Shown here: in pieces, positions 36,878-57,830 of the stretch
How positions within the stretch are numbered: position 1 is the first letter of the stretch
How the letters are laid out: each line of letters opens with the position of its first letter
Source of the DNA: Tyto alba
Lineage: Eukaryota > Chordata > Aves > Strigiformes > Tytonidae
Assembly: GCF_018691265.1 (NCBI RefSeq)
Contig: NW_024881279.1
Location: 5,547,243-5,611,242, forward strand
Direction of reading: 5' to 3'
DNA length: 64,000 nt
Notes under the pieces: model-generated
What the model saw: only the letters and a program-made list of their open reading frames with translations
Told to the model about the DNA's origin: nothing
Databases searched by the model: none
Made by a program: the position numbers and the translations under genes

Positions 36878-39800
36878 AAGGTGCAAACACAAAATTGGAG
36901 TCATGTGCCCATGCTCATCAAAATCTGTAATACTTTATGAAATTGGCAGCTGGTGGTAGTGGAAGTTAATAGAAGCAGCAAATAACTTAATTGAAGATGT
37001 CTCGTAATTAGTGTTGTAACTTTTGAGAGTGCCCTGTCTGTGTAGGGTGCTGTTGGATTTAATGTCTTAATCCCTACCGTTTGATAGTGGTTTATGCTTA
37101 GGTCTGATGTTAAAATTTTGTTCGCTTGGCCTTGAAATTGCTGCTAAGTGCTTAATGATGCTTATTTTTGCAAAACCAAACCAAACCCAACAAACCATGT
37201 GCTTATTGGGGTACCTGCCTTTGTGAAACCTTTATTTTCCTTCCAACGTGGAGAAAATACACGTGAGGGAGGGATTTTCTTTTTTTCCCAAAGAAAACTT
37301 TCATAGTAGAAGCCCAAGATGGACAGTCATGATGGGGATGAGAAATGGGAAAGGGGGAAGAGAGGCTTCCTCTGCATTTTTTTCTCTTGATGACAGAAGA
37401 TCACAACAAAAGGGTGTGCTGCTGTGATGATGTGTACAGCTGTGGTGAGTGTTTTTTGTTTGAGGTTTGGAGTTTTAACCTTTGATGGAACCTGAAGAAA
37501 CTATAACTGTGCACACTGTACGATTTGGTCCTTATTATGAAGTCAAATTTTTCATCTTGCACCTTGAGTGGGTGCTCTCCTGTGCAGAGTTTTCATGATG
37601 CTAGAATATTATCTGAGCTGGAAGAAATTCTGTCTCTCAAGATGGGGTGCTTGCGTGCTGTTAAGCAACTTATTGGGTTTATTTGAACGGTCTTTGCAAG
37701 TTATGTTATGATCTTTAATGTTCCAGAGGATACTTTTAATTTCATAAAAATGTCCTCTGTGTTTTCTTTATAGTTCTTTAAAGAAAACTTTAAGAACTCT
37801 TCTATTGTTCTTGTCTGAATTACATACCTGCAGAAATACTGCTGTGGCAATTCTATGCAAGTCCCTATATCTTCCTTCCCTGTCAGTTAAAGTGTGGGAT
37901 TTTTTTTTTTTCTTATTAAGATGCAAGTTTCTTCTAATGTCTGATAAGTGATAACTCATTAAAAGCAAGTTCAACAGCAATTTAAGACTTTTGCAGTTAT
38001 CATTAGTTGCAGTGGAAGTTCCTGCACTGTTTTCTGGAAGGCTTTTTAGCCATGTTCCTGTGACCACGTAGAAAAGTTTGGCTGGCACTTCAGCATGCTT
38101 GACCAGTGTGGGTTGGCAAGGTGCAGAATGCCGCCTGCCAAGTCTGCATCCCTACTGACCTACCACCAAGGTTGAGCCTGCCAGGACTGTCATCCTTGAC
38201 AGAGGATCTTTGTCAGTATTGCTGCTACTGATCCACCAACTATGAGGTAGTGTCTCTGAATTCTGGGTCAGTGGATGTCACAAACTGACAAATTTAGAAT
38301 ACTTTGCCATTCATTCATTCTGTGCAAGGGGAAAAAAAGCTTGCTGAATTACTATTGTCAGTGTTCCCTCCAAGTCCTGTAGCTTTTGTAAACTTGTCAC
38401 AGTCTTAATGCAATTCAGTTGGAGTGGAAGTGTATATGCACACACACATATATATCTTTATTTTCTTCCTCTCTTCTAAAGTTTTATGAAAGTGTACAGT
38501 CCCTTCTTCCAGGTTACACTTTTTGTTGCCAATTCACGTTTTTAGTGACAGTATTTAGGATCACATTCTTTAATGAGGGACTTGCATATGGACATCTACA
38601 TTTTTGGAAGGCTTTGTCCAGCTTTTTAATATTTTAACGTACTTCAGGGTTTGTGAAGTTTGAAAAGTACAAGATATCCTTTATTTTCCCTTTTTTTTTT
38701 TTTCTCCAGGTGTACTACTGAGGTCATTCCTAATCACCCACTTGCTTGTCCATGTCCACCAACTTACCAATAGAGGCATAAGCTTCTGTTTTCATGTTTA
38801 GTGAAATTTAGTGATGCTCTTGTATGTAATTTTAATTAAGAAGTGGATCCTAATTTGTAGTTATCTGTTGTGGTTAGAGTAGATCTTAAATAACCTTAAA
38901 AACATGAGGCAGTTTCAGGGCTGACTTTCAGATGTGCTGACTACTGTTGATGATGGCATTTTTCAGCATAATGCTTCTGTTGGAAAGTGCCAATTAGCTG
39001 AAATAGAAGTGTGAGAAAATGCAGGGTTCTGACAAAACACTTAAGGCAGAGAGATTTTGGTTCTAAGACGGAATTTGTAGTTTTTGAGAACTTCTACAAA
39101 AGCTAATTGCTCAGTAATTAGAGTAGTTGCAAAGACCAGGGCCATGTGAGTGTTGGAATTTTGTGTTCTAAGTGGATGCCTTAAGAAATAGATACTAACT
39201 TCTTTAGGCTTGGAGTTTTGTTTTGTTTTTTTTTTTCTCCCTCCCTTCCTTTCTTCGTCCCTGTATCACAGTTCAACTCAAGTTTTGCAGTAGTGCAAAA
39301 CAAATCTAAAACTTTCTGTTCTTTGGTTACGCTTTTTCTGAGGTTTTCTTGGCATCAGTTGGAAGTGAGGGTGCTTTTGAAACGCAGTGAAGTTCTGTTA
39401 GTGAACTCTTTCTGACTGGACTTCTTTTATGATATAAGTCACTATCACTTATGTTGTTCTTTTAACAGTAATTTTTGAGAAGACTTTAAGAAAAAACGAA
39501 AGCATCACTTTTGCTATCTGAGCTTTTGTGATTCCATGTACAATGTTTTACTTGCTGCTTGTGCTTGACTTCAAAGTTTTTGTTATGTTTCTTTTAAGAG
39601 AGTGCTAGTTAAATACTAATCAAGTGACAGAGTTAAATGCTTCGTTTTTTTTTTTTTTTTAACTTGTGTTAGATGATGTACAGATGTGGAAATTAAAAGA
39701 ACAAGTATTGTGTGAGAAAGCCATGTCTGAAATTGTCAATACATTTTTTTGTTTGGAAAGCGGTCACGGTTGGTAAAATTTTTGAAGATACAAGACAATT

Positions 39801-42766
39801 CTGTTCTTGTTTACATTTACAATTAGTTAGAATATATTGCCTTACAAGGCATGTTTGAAGCAAAGAAATCTAGTGCTAGTATAAAAGTATTTATCATAGG
39901 TTTTGGTCAACTGGATGTGCATTTGGATGTGCAAGCCCAGTTCCAATGAAAGTACCACAAGTTACTTTTTGATATAGTTTGTAAAATCTCCTTTCGTCTT
40001 TTGCTTACCCTTAAGGGGATGAGAGGAAAAAAGGAGTTGTATTACTGATACTATTCTTCAAGACTAAGATGTTACACAGGATAATTGAAGAAAAATCTTT
40101 TCTGCTGAGAGGCTGTGGCAATGGTATGGAATCTGTAGCCCCTTCAAGTTTATTACTCAAATTTTTTAACCACTGTGTAACGTTAGGATTCATTTTATTC
40201 TTGATGTGTATGGAAAAAAACCTGTGGAGCTAACATTTCTGCTATATTTGTCCTCAAGAAAAGGCTCTAATGCATGGGACTGTATTTTAGGCTTGGGAAA
40301 ATGATAACAAAACCCAAGCACAATCATGCACAATTCCTGTCAGGAAATTTATAAGGAAAGAAGGACCTTAATAAAACCAGGTGAAATTGATGTGTGAGGT
40401 TGTAGTTTTAGATAGTTTTAAAGAAAATATTGATAACTGAATATAGCATAGTATGCTGTAATATACTGTAATTGCGTTTCTGAGCTTTTTGTATAAATAT
40501 ATGATATGTTAATGTGTGTGTGGAGTCAAAATACTTGAGCATTTCTGAGGCTGAAGGGGCAATAAAGTTAAGCACAAGAGCTGACTGCAAAACAGTTTTA
40601 ACTGCAAATCTGCAGCAGCTCTAATGAACTACCAATTGTGTAGCGAGTTATAACTGGTGGTTTGTTTATATTATGAAATTGAGTCTCAGAGCAGCTTCTA
40701 ATCGTGAGCAGTTCCTTATTTCAGGTTGGATATGCTACAGGAAGCTTTCTTAATTTGCAAACAAGTAAATGAAGCAGGAAAAGAATAGTGCTTGTACACG
40801 TGCAATAGAAGCTTAGTATTGGCAGTAGGAAGGGATGAGGGCTGTGTAGTTGTTACCCATTTTATTCTTATGCTTGTGAAAAGCATCGTTCATTGCCATG
40901 CTTCTTGGTGTGATGGGTTGCTTGGTTAATGGTACTTTAAATTTAGATTTTGCAGGTGGGAAATTAGTTTGGAATTGATGGCAGAACATGTTACATAAAA
41001 ATTGCATCTCATTAAAGTAAATACACTATATGTAATTTTATATTGATCTGTTCTGCTGTGAGTCTTGCTCAGGCCTTTTTCACCAGAAGATTCCTTGATA
41101 GTGAATCAAATTAATTGCTAAATTTGCCAGTTTGATATAAGAGGCTAAGAAAATCTCTGAAGAGGAACCAAAAGGTAGTTGAGCTGCTTAGTATTTTTGG
41201 CGGTAGATGAAAAATAGTCTGTTTCTCCCATCTCCAGAAATGAAATTTAATTTGTAAGTTCTGCTGTTAGCCAACTTTGTTTATATCTAACTTGCGTGAG
41301 GTACTAAGAAGGGATTCGAACAATGGACCTGTTCACACAACTAGCTTCCTTCCATTTGCTGTGGTTATTAACAAGAACTTTAAACATATAAATAATGCAT
41401 ACCCCAAAGTCTAATTTTGATACAGATCCTTTTATAGTCACCCATTAAAAGTCCCCTCATGCTACCCCATGCAATGCATTACACCCTCTATTTAAAGAGT
41501 GTTTGTAACTGGTTTTTAAAAGTAATAGCATGGGTTTTAGCCAATGTTCTCTTGTAGCTTAGCTGAAAAGTTATTTAATAAAAGAAGGTAATGCATAATA
41601 GATCCTCTGCTTCTTAAGGAAATTTAAGAAAGCTGTTCTTCCCCATGAAAGTTGTTACCACCTATATCTAGAGCTGCAACAATATGAGTAATTTGTGCAA
41701 CACTATGAATGAAAATGTGACTCTTTAAAGCATTTGTTTCTGTGCTCAAATCTTAGAGACACACTGTTGTACTGCAATCACAGCTCATAACGTGCGCTTT
41801 TAAAGCCTCGGAAGAAATTGATTGTAAATATAGATGTTCCTAGCAGATGTCATGATTACTTAGAAACCTTTCAAAAATTAGATGCTGAAATTACATCAGA
41901 TGCAAGTAAATGTTCTAAATGTGGTTTATGCTGCACATTCAGAAATTTTAAAACCTTACAAGAGTTGCAGTTTCTACATGAAAATGTTTGGTTTATACGT
42001 AAATACCTGGACCTACTGCTTTGTGACCTTAAATAGCTTCAAAGAAGGAAACACTTTCAGTCTACAAATAATTCATGAGGCTTTTTAATTCTATCTTGTT
42101 TTCTTAAGAAAAAGCAAAAGCCGTAAATCTTCAGTATTTTTGCCTTCCAAAATGAACTTCCAAAAGGCCTATCATGAGATAAATTCCACGTCGTTTCTAC
42201 TTCTCAAAGTCTGTTAGTAGTTTGTTACAGGGTTTCTTTTTTTTGCCCTTGCTTTTCTTGAACAGGTAAAAATATGTTTCAGCAGAAGAGTCTTGAAAGC
42301 CTCATGGGTGGCCAGAATGGATTTACAGTAAATGTTATTAAAGATTTTGACTTCAACAGTCTCGTTTTTCAGTGGTTATAGTGCAAGCATGTATGTGGAG
42401 ACTTTTTTTGAAGAAGTTGAAACAGTTTTGATCAATTCTGTTATGATGCTTCTGGTATACTTGTTCTACTATGTTTTGCTTTTGTTCCTAGTTATTCAGA
42501 CTAATGTAAAGTTTTTAGAGTTAATTATATTACTTCAAGCAGACTATTTCTAAAATCATAGTTTATAGGACAGGGTAATTTATCAGAATTCTCATGACGC
42601 CTGCCCTACAAATACACTAGTTACTGCAGAGCATGATTTTAGTAGAACTTTGCTGTTAGTTAGCTTGTTTATTCCATGAGCATATTTGTGGGTAAATGAT
42701 GTTGAAATGATATACAAGTAAAATTTCATTCCTAGTTGATGCATGTTACTGTTATGTTCAAAATAG

Positions 42767-42790
42767 TATGTGTGTGTATATATATATACA
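42767..42790. repeat. TG/TA microsatellite
   Basis: GTATGTGTGTGTATATATAT followed by ATAC, in intron 1. Confidence 0.85.
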
Positions 42791-45240
42791 AATAAAATTA
42801 CCCATGATGATAGAACAGAACTGTAGATCTGTGACTTGATTGCTTAGTACGGATGAGGCGGCTGTTGTGGAATAGATCAGGGTGGCAAGAGTCAAGAGGC
42901 ATTTTTTAAAATCTCATTTGAGCTCAACTTAACTATAGAAATGCTTAGTGTACCTTCTGCCTTGATGATGCTTAAGGTTCTTTGAAAGCATAGCTGAGAA
43001 ACAAAAATAGAGCCTTTTTTATTGTCCTCTTTCTGGTCAGACGTTCTAGGTGGGTTCATTTCCTTTTTTAGGGGTGTGAGCAATTGCTGGTATCTTACAG
43101 CTATTGAATGTATGCAAGGCTTGGAAGTAAGCTAATTGTCACTATAAACAGCTTTTACTTTTTAGAACAGTAAACTTTTATCCTCAATAAAAGAATACAT
43201 TTAGTCTGTGTTCTTGGCCAAGTTTATCTCCCTTTATGTAGTTCCTGTTACTTTGAAGGCTGCAAAGGTTCTCATATGTGTAATAGTTCTAAGGAACTAA
43301 ATTATACTTAAAGTGCAGACATGTCTTTATTTCTGAAGAAATAAAGTGATACATAATTGTTGTGTGGGTTTTTTTTGGTTTTTTTTTTTGTTTTTTTTTT
43401 TTCAATATCATCATCTAAGGACTTACTGAAGCAGTGGGAGACTTCTGTTCTCTTAATATTTTTTTTTCCACTTTTTTTTTTCATGAGCGCTTAGGAAGAA
43501 AGATCTTCAAACGATTTTTCTGTTTGTTTTGCTTTTCCCATTTTTTTTTCCATATTACTGAAACAAAGCTGAATAATCAAAGAAGTACCGATGGGATTAA
43601 GCAACTGTGTGAAATAAATTGATTTTTTCATGTAAAGGGTGCTTAAGTTATTAAACTTACACTTTTCATTGTAGCCAAGTGCCCTTGGGTTTGTTCCCTG
43701 CTTTCCTCACCTTCCACCTCCCTAGTAGAAAATCTAGGATGATTACATGTGGGACATTATAAATGCTTTCTCTGGGGATGTTTGCTGTGTCTTTGGCTGA
43801 TAATGCTTAATATGTGGCTCTGTTAGAGGAAAGTACCCGTCCATGTGTCTGAGTGAGCTTGTAAATGTGCCTAGACACTTAGAAAAGCTTTATCAGATGA
43901 CTTTTAGGTAGTCAAAGATGGGAGGAGAAAAGATCCCCTTGATTAAAGGTAGCAATCTAAGAAAACCAGCACAGAGGAACTTAAATCTTGCTTTCCCCCT
44001 CACACACACCCCTTTTTCTCTTATGTGCAGATTTGGTGTCTCGGGATATATTAGGTGTTCTAATTCACCATGGTTTATCAAAAGTTGAGAGACAATGTTG
44101 TTTGTCAGTCTCTGTAGCAAGAAAGGAAGCATCTTTTGTTATTGACATCCTTTCTCTTAGCTCTGCTCTTGCTTTTTGCCAGCTGCTCATTGTCTATACT
44201 TGCTTATTTAGTATTCACAAGGGATTTTACAAGTTCTTATCAGTTCGTTGCCACAGCACATCATTTCCTCTTGTCATCATTACTTCTTAAATTGGTGGGG
44301 GGAGGATTTGCATTACAGCTGGTGAGTGGTAGAAAACACCATCATTCATGAGTGTGTGAGTTGCAGTGTTGTTCTGCTCCTCTCCTTTGTGCGGCAGTTT
44401 GTAGTAAAGGTCACATTTCTAGTACTGACTCTGCCATGCCTTTTCCCCCCTTCTTTTCTGGGGAAGAGAAAACTTTTTTTTTTTCCTTTTCCAAAGGCTA
44501 AAAATATCCAGTCCTTCAAATCTTCTTCAAAGATAGAAGGAAGTGCAGCATAAAAATAGCCACAGCTGCAAAGGTTGACCACCTTTCTGAGTGGCTGGAG
44601 AAGGATTGGCTTGGGGTTTTTAGTGGACTTTTCTTCTAATTGTTTTTTATTTACCTACAGTTTATTCCTAATTTTTTAAATGCTCTTCAAAAACCACGAG
44701 GTATCTAATTAGACCTCAAGAACGAGCAGATGCTTTAGTATTTTCTCCTTTTGGGAAATAAAGATCTGGTTGAGAAGCTGAGTACTGCAATGCAGTACTG
44801 GCTGTGGAACTACTGGTTCTACTGTGCCACTTCCCTGTTTTTTCATAGTGAGTTTAAGTCTCCTGGTGAGGCACTGTGACAGGGATATAATATCAGTTTT
44901 AAAGCATATTCCCCAAGCCTGTCTTCTGAAGGGAAGTAATGGATTTAACGAACATTGTGAACAGAAACCATGCTGTCCCTTGACTGTCCTTTTCCCCACT
45001 AATCAATAATGCAAGAATTGGGGACACTAATCACGTTTTACTTTATTTAGCTTTGAGATGAGGTCCTAGGACTTCTGGGATTTTGTTTTGAAACAAAATC
45101 AGGTGCAGTGGCTAGTGCTGAAACAGGAATTATTTTAATATCTGCCTTTTTGTTTTACCACATTCTTTACTTGCTTATTAATTACTTGTTAACTTATCTT
45201 TTTAATAGAACTAAGTTGGAGGAATCAATCGTTTTTTCTG

Positions 45241-45319
45241 ATGTGAAGACTTCATGACTGACATCTATATGTTCGTTTGTCAGCCTCCAAGAAATAATAG
45301 ATCTCATCAGTGGCAATAA
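45241..45319 (+). promoter_or_regulatory. SMAD5: Upstream ORFs in the SMAD5 leader
   Basis: ATGTGA at 45241-45246 is a minimal start-stop uORF. ATG at 45254 opens a 21-codon frame (MTDIYMFVCQPPRNNRSHQW plus Q) ending with TAA at 45317-45319, 139 bp before the SMAD5 start. If the leader exon is as inferred, both precede the main start and may lower translation. Confidence 0.45.
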
Positions 45320-45350
45320 CTGCTTTTGGTATATACTGACATTTATTTGA

Positions 45351-53296
<7,946 letters not shown>

Positions 53297-53586
53297 TGCT
53301 GAAATTCTACCTTCAGCCTTGTTTTTAGCGAACTTATTCTAATTGTAGAGAAACTTCCAGTGTGGATACTGTGAGCTATATGGAGAATGGATCTTACGGT
53401 TTAACTTTTTTTTTAAATCCCTTTGTGACCAATTCCATTGTGTATAGCTAATCAGTTTTACATTTCAATTTGTTCTTGTGATGCTTAAGTGACAGTTGAA
53501 CCCTAATGGAAAAAAAGTCTATTGAAAAATTCAGAACACTTTTCCCCTCCTTTCCCTAGAACTTAAACAGGCATATGTCTTAACTG

Positions 53587-53590
<4 letters not shown>

Positions 53591-53618
<28 letters not shown>
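53591..53618 (+). repeat. T28 tract in SMAD5 3' UTR
   Basis: Uninterrupted 28 T's about 295 nt after the stop codon. It would be a U28 stretch in the message. Confidence 0.95.
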
Positions 53619-54713
53619 GTCCTGTAGGGACAAGAATTATGAAGACTGACTTCAGAAAATAAATACATATCATAGTTTGGGATTTTTTTTTACTTTTATG
53701 AAACTGTTTGAACATATGCAGCTCCAGCTTACAAGCTGTATTTTCAGCATAGTTGTTTAACATCTTAAGGTTGACACCTGTCATAAGCAAAATTAGAGTT
53801 TATTATGGCTAATTTGCCTCAGATTCAGCAATGTGATTTTTTTTTTTTTTAAGTGTACACATGAAATATACTTTTTACAAATATTGGAGTGGTGTAAAAA
53901 CACTTGTATTGTCTATTGGAAAATGCTGTCATAAACACACTGTATATTAATGCAGAATAGCAGTTCTTAGCCTTTTCCCACTTCAGTTTTGTAATATCTT
54001 TTTTTAACCGTTGTTTTAAATAGTAATTGATACAAGGTAAACATCTTGCACGTTTCTGGAGTAGTAATTCTTGTTTTGCTTCAATTTACACTCATGCCGT
54101 TTGGATTTGGTTGCCAAGGCTATTTCTTTTTAGGTACCCTTCTCTATTTTAACATAAACACTACTATTTGTAAATGGCAGTGCTTACTACTTTTTGGAAG
54201 GAATAAGTTTTTTGTTTTCTTTTTGGTGTTCTAGCTGTTTATTTTATCTGTCTGGAATTGATCTGTGTTAGGCCTTTTTAATCTCTCGGTAGACATTACG
54301 CAGTATTAGTGACTACACTGTATTTAATTCACTTTCAGTATGAGTTTGAGTCTCTTTGAAGACTGTGAGTGGCTTAGCAAATAAGTAACTGAATGCAGAA
54401 GCTTTTACTTCCAGATCATGTAATTTAATACAGACCTGTTGGTAATGACCAAAAGTAATCACTTCTTTGTAGTCTACATGAAACAGTGGTCTTGATCCTG
54501 TCCCTGATGGCAGGTGTTCAATCAGAAGACTTGTAACTGTAGTTGGCAGCTTTATGGGATTGAAGGACTGAAGTAATATGACAATGAAATTTCTCTCTCA
54601 CATGTAAGGAATCCTCTTGCCTGTGCTGTTGTATTACTCAGAGAATTTAAACACTGTACTAAACACTAAAAGAAATCAGTTAAATAACGTATGCATATTT
54701 TTCCCCTTTAAAT

Positions 54714-54719
54714 AATAAA
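54714..54719 (+). promoter_or_regulatory. SMAD5: Proximal poly(A) signal
   Basis: AATAAA 1.4 kb after the stop codon. It is a candidate for a short 3' UTR form. Confidence 0.4.
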
Positions 54720-55047
54720 GAGGCTGAAAGAAATAGCTAAGAGAATTATAAGTGAATTATATACAAAATTTCTTTGCATGCAGAAAAAGACCTATTGTAT
54801 TTTTTAACATCTCACCCTCCTTTTTCTCTTTTCCGAACACCTCTTCAGAAAAGGGTTCAGTGTTTGGGGGAGAGGCTGTAAACTCTAAAATACAAATACT
54901 ATTAAAAGATGTGTTGCAGTTAATTACTGCAATCCTGAGACATTGATTGCTTACACAAGTTCTTGTGTCTTCTATTGAATGACAGTTTCTGCTCAGATGT
55001 GGAAGTCATGTATCGTATGGTACCTAAGTAACAAATGATCTTAAAGG

Positions 55048-55105
55048 AATAAAATTGTTTACATGTCATTAAAATGTTTCTTATGAAATGCCTTAAAGGA
55101 ATAAA
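55048..55105 (+). promoter_or_regulatory. SMAD5: Pair of poly(A) signals
   Basis: AATAAA at 55048-55053 and 55100-55105, each within the same context TTAAAGGAATAAA, so they look like a local duplication. Either could end a mid-length message. Confidence 0.4.
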
Positions 55106-55782
55106 CTGTAATACTTCTGCAGAACCCTAATGTTCTCTTGTACAGGAATTTCTATATTACTTGGTGTTTTGGTTTTTGTGTTTGTTTTTTTTTTTTTTTT
55201 TTTTTAAAAAAAACAGTTTCTCAAGTGTGTTTAAAAACAAACAAGTGCATCTTCAGGAGAAGGGGAATAACATTATTTGCCGCTCACCTTTGGGGTCTTC
55301 TCTTTCATTCTTTGGAACTGCAACCCACAAATGGACCGTTTGATCGAACAAGATGCAAAGTCAGTTGGCCACAGGATCAGGCTTCTATTTTTCTTCTCCC
55401 CAGGCCTGACATTTGTCGAGTTGCTGAATATGTATATTTGACACTACAGGATATTTTTTTTTCTTGGGTAGCTTTTATAATAAATGTCATGGCACATTGG
55501 ATTAAGGAAAGATCTCAGTTGTAGGTACAAGTTTTTACTTTATCCAAAATGTTTTTCACCTGGCTTCATCTCTGTTCACTTGTCTGCTTAGATGTGGCCA
55601 ACTAAATGACTCAAGAGTGGGTGCTGAAGTGGGTGTTCATGAGCCAGAGCTGGTGCTTAGTGCTAGTATTGTGGTTAGATTGGCTACCCATGCACTGAAC
55701 CATAATTTTTGCAATAATATCCAGTTAACCCACTTCTGATGCTGTCATTAAGTACTAAAGTACTCTGGCATTTTTCTGCTTG

Positions 55783-55790
55783 TGTACATA
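55783..55790 (+). promoter_or_regulatory. SMAD5: Pumilio response element
   Basis: TGTACATA matches the PUM consensus UGUANAUA. It lies within a 14-mer (GTGTACATATTCTT) that recurs at 57430-57443. Confidence 0.45.
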
Positions 55791-56303
55791 TTCTTGAACT
55801 GTAATATATGCAGTGCTGGGATATCCTTGTGACTGCTGATTTTTGCCAGGTAGGCTTGCAGGAGCAGACCCAGTAAGATTTATCTATGTTCTACTCTTCT
55901 GTTCCTTTTAAGTAGGACTTTTTGAGAGCTTTCTAGTTAGCAAATTATGTGTGCTGCTGGTTCATGGTGTTTCTAATCACGTTTAGTTCATCTGTGCTGC
56001 TGATAGAGAATTCAATTATCAATGCACGGAGGGATTGGATGAGAACTGTGTGACCCTAATGATGTTTTAAGTATAGTGATGACAGAGTGTGCTGCATCTG
56101 CCACAGCATACTTGTAAGTCACTTCTTGGTCTAGATGGAGGGATGGAGAAGTTGAATCAGCCAGTAGTGTGGTAGTGGAAGATGGAGCCTTTCCAGTGTA
56201 GCCCAGCTTAGGCTGAACGTTACTCATCAGTGAAAACTGTTTTGGCTTTTCTAGTGTAAGTACTTTCCTCTTTTTGGGCATCTTTCTACTTTGCACCAAC
56301 CAC

Positions 56304-56311
56304 AGCATTAA
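56304..56311 (+). promoter_or_regulatory. SMAD5: miR-155 8-mer seed match
   Basis: AGCATTAA is a full 8-mer match to the miR-155-5p seed. miR-155 repression of human SMAD5 has been reported. Use of this site in this species is inference. Confidence 0.45.
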
Positions 56312-56885
56312 CTAACAGCTTTGGCAATACCAGCAAAGAGCCTAGAACAGGCATATACTGAAGTTCTTTCTGGGTTTGCTTTTATAGTCACTAAGATAGT
56401 AGCTTGGGTATTCCTCCTTTAGAGGGCTTCAGTCTTGTTGGCAGTCAATCCAGTGCCTTGCGTAAGTATTACGTTCATTTAGTTGCATTAGGCATGAAGT
56501 AGTTGTATGTGAAGGGATGACACTGGGTTATAGTATCATAAGGACCAAATTAAAACTTTCCAGTATGAGTGATGGATGAGAGACAAATCTAACAGAACAG
56601 CCTATTAGTCAAAAGAATGATGAAACAGCCCATGTGTTATGATTTGGCATAGAATTGTTTAAAATATTGTAATTCTTTTGGGTTTTTGCTTGAAGCGATG
56701 ATTTTTATTTTACTTTTCCCCACAGTATTGCAGTACGAAAGTTGTCAATTCTTGGGCAGATACTCTTGCAGTGTAAGTCTGGAAGAACATTAAAATTTGT
56801 CAGGCTTTCTCCCTAGCTTGAAGTAATAATTTTTTTTAGGATAAAGTTTTAGTTGCCCAAAGTGATGCTAGTGATGGTTTTTAGA

Positions 56886-56887
56886 AA

Positions 56888-56918
<31 letters not shown>

Positions 56919-56945
56919 AACAAACAAACAAACAAAAAAAAAAAA
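56886..56945. repeat. A-rich (CAAA)n tract in SMAD5 3' UTR
   Basis: About 60 bp of A-runs and CAAA units in the plus strand. It is a simple repeat, possibly an old retroposon tail. No body was recognised. Confidence 0.85.
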
Positions 56946-57068
56946 CACAGAACAAACCAGAAAATTTTCTAGATGTTTTGCTTCAAAAGACAAATGTGAC
57001 TAACTTCTTTGTAGTTGTGAAGTTTCTGTTTAGGAAGGTAACCCATTCTGAATTCAAATCAATAGACC

Positions 57069-57075
57069 AAGCCAT
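57069..57075 (+). promoter_or_regulatory. SMAD5: miR-135 7-mer seed match
   Basis: AAGCCAT pairs with miR-135a/b positions 2-8. miR-135 has been reported to repress Smad5 in mammalian osteogenic cells. The site is present only if the long 3' UTR is used. Confidence 0.35.
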
Positions 57076-57430
57076 CAGATTACAACATAATGTTGCTTTA
57101 TTGTGCTGCTCCATAAACCTGCTTCTGTGTTTGTTGCAAGCATAACCTTTATGCTTTTGTTTACATTGTAGGAAACACAGTTCTAGCAATGAGTTTTTTC
57201 ATTTAACTCTAAACATCTTTTTATTTTGTTAATTTTAAAATTATTAGGTTTTGCTATGTTATGTTTTTTAAAGATATTTTTTGCATACTGCTGCTCATAT
57301 TTCAATAAACAAAACAAAAAACCCACAGATTATTTTTTATTTCCTTTATCTGTAACTCAATGTGTCTCAAATATTTGTTTACAAAAGTTGATTTCTGAGT
57401 TCTTGAACTCTTGGTGCTGATGCCTTACCG

Positions 57431-57438
57431 TGTACATA
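57431..57438 (+). promoter_or_regulatory. SMAD5: Pumilio response element
   Basis: Second TGTACATA, in the same 14-mer context as the copy at 55783. Confidence 0.45.
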
Positions 57439-57807
57439 TTCTTCCTCATACAAATGCAATCTTGTAATTTAAAAAATACTTTTCTATAGCTTTTTGATTA
57501 TGCAAAAGCTGCAGCGTTCTTGGAAGCAGAAACTAAATAATTTCATTAATTTATTTAACAGTTCTTTTTTTTAGAATGCAGCCATCCAAACCCGTTTCAA
57601 TTTGTTGGTATTTATAAAAATATTTATAGTACAAAAAAGTGTGTATCTGTAAGACTTCAGCAACACTGATTATTATGTTTGGGGGTGGTTGGGATTTGTT
57701 TGGTTTTTTTTTTTTACCATTGTGGTTGACCGTAACATTTTTAAACTACTGTCATCATGTCAGAACATGTAGAGCTTTAAACTGATGGCGGGTAGCCTTT
57801 TCATTGA

Positions 57808-57813
57808 AATAAA
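57808..57813 (+). terminator. SMAD5: Distal SMAD5 poly(A) signal
   Basis: AATAAA in TTGAAATAAAGGCTGTTTG, followed by a T/G-containing stretch. It is the last strong signal before sequence loses UTR-like character. The cleavage point is estimated 15-20 nt on. Confidence 0.6.
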
Positions 57814-57830
57814 GGCTGTTTGAATCTCTC

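Larger units (their letters stand above)
36101..45208 (+). other. SMAD5: SMAD5 first intron region (may hide a second leader exon)
   Basis: The region between the CpG island and the last leader exon is AT-rich with no coding potential I can support. It holds the MIR remnant at 36335-36500, a G12 run (36860-36871), T-runs (for example 39645-39660 and 43371-43402), a TG/TA microsatellite (42767-42790) and generic sequence. Vertebrate SMAD5 genes can have more than one noncoding exon. One may lie here, but I could not place it. Confidence 0.55.
53297..57830 (+). other. SMAD5: SMAD5 3' UTR (long form)
   Basis: About 4.5 kb from the stop codon to the last good poly(A) signal, AATAAA at 57808-57813 with cleavage expected near 57830. 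Earlier signals at 54714-54719, 55048-55053 and 55100-55105 could give shorter messages of about 1.4-1.8 kb UTR. The region is AT-rich, with T28 (53591-53618), a T-then-A run (55185-55213) and an A/C-rich tract (56886-56945). It has seed matches for miR-155 and miR-135 and two UGUACAUA Pumilio sites. Open frames inside it are chance. Confidence 0.7.

Noticed and set aside
36839..36880. CR1-like AATCACAGAATTTGATTG before the G-run
   Set aside because: Only about 15 bp match the CR1 end motif and the following sequence does not fit.
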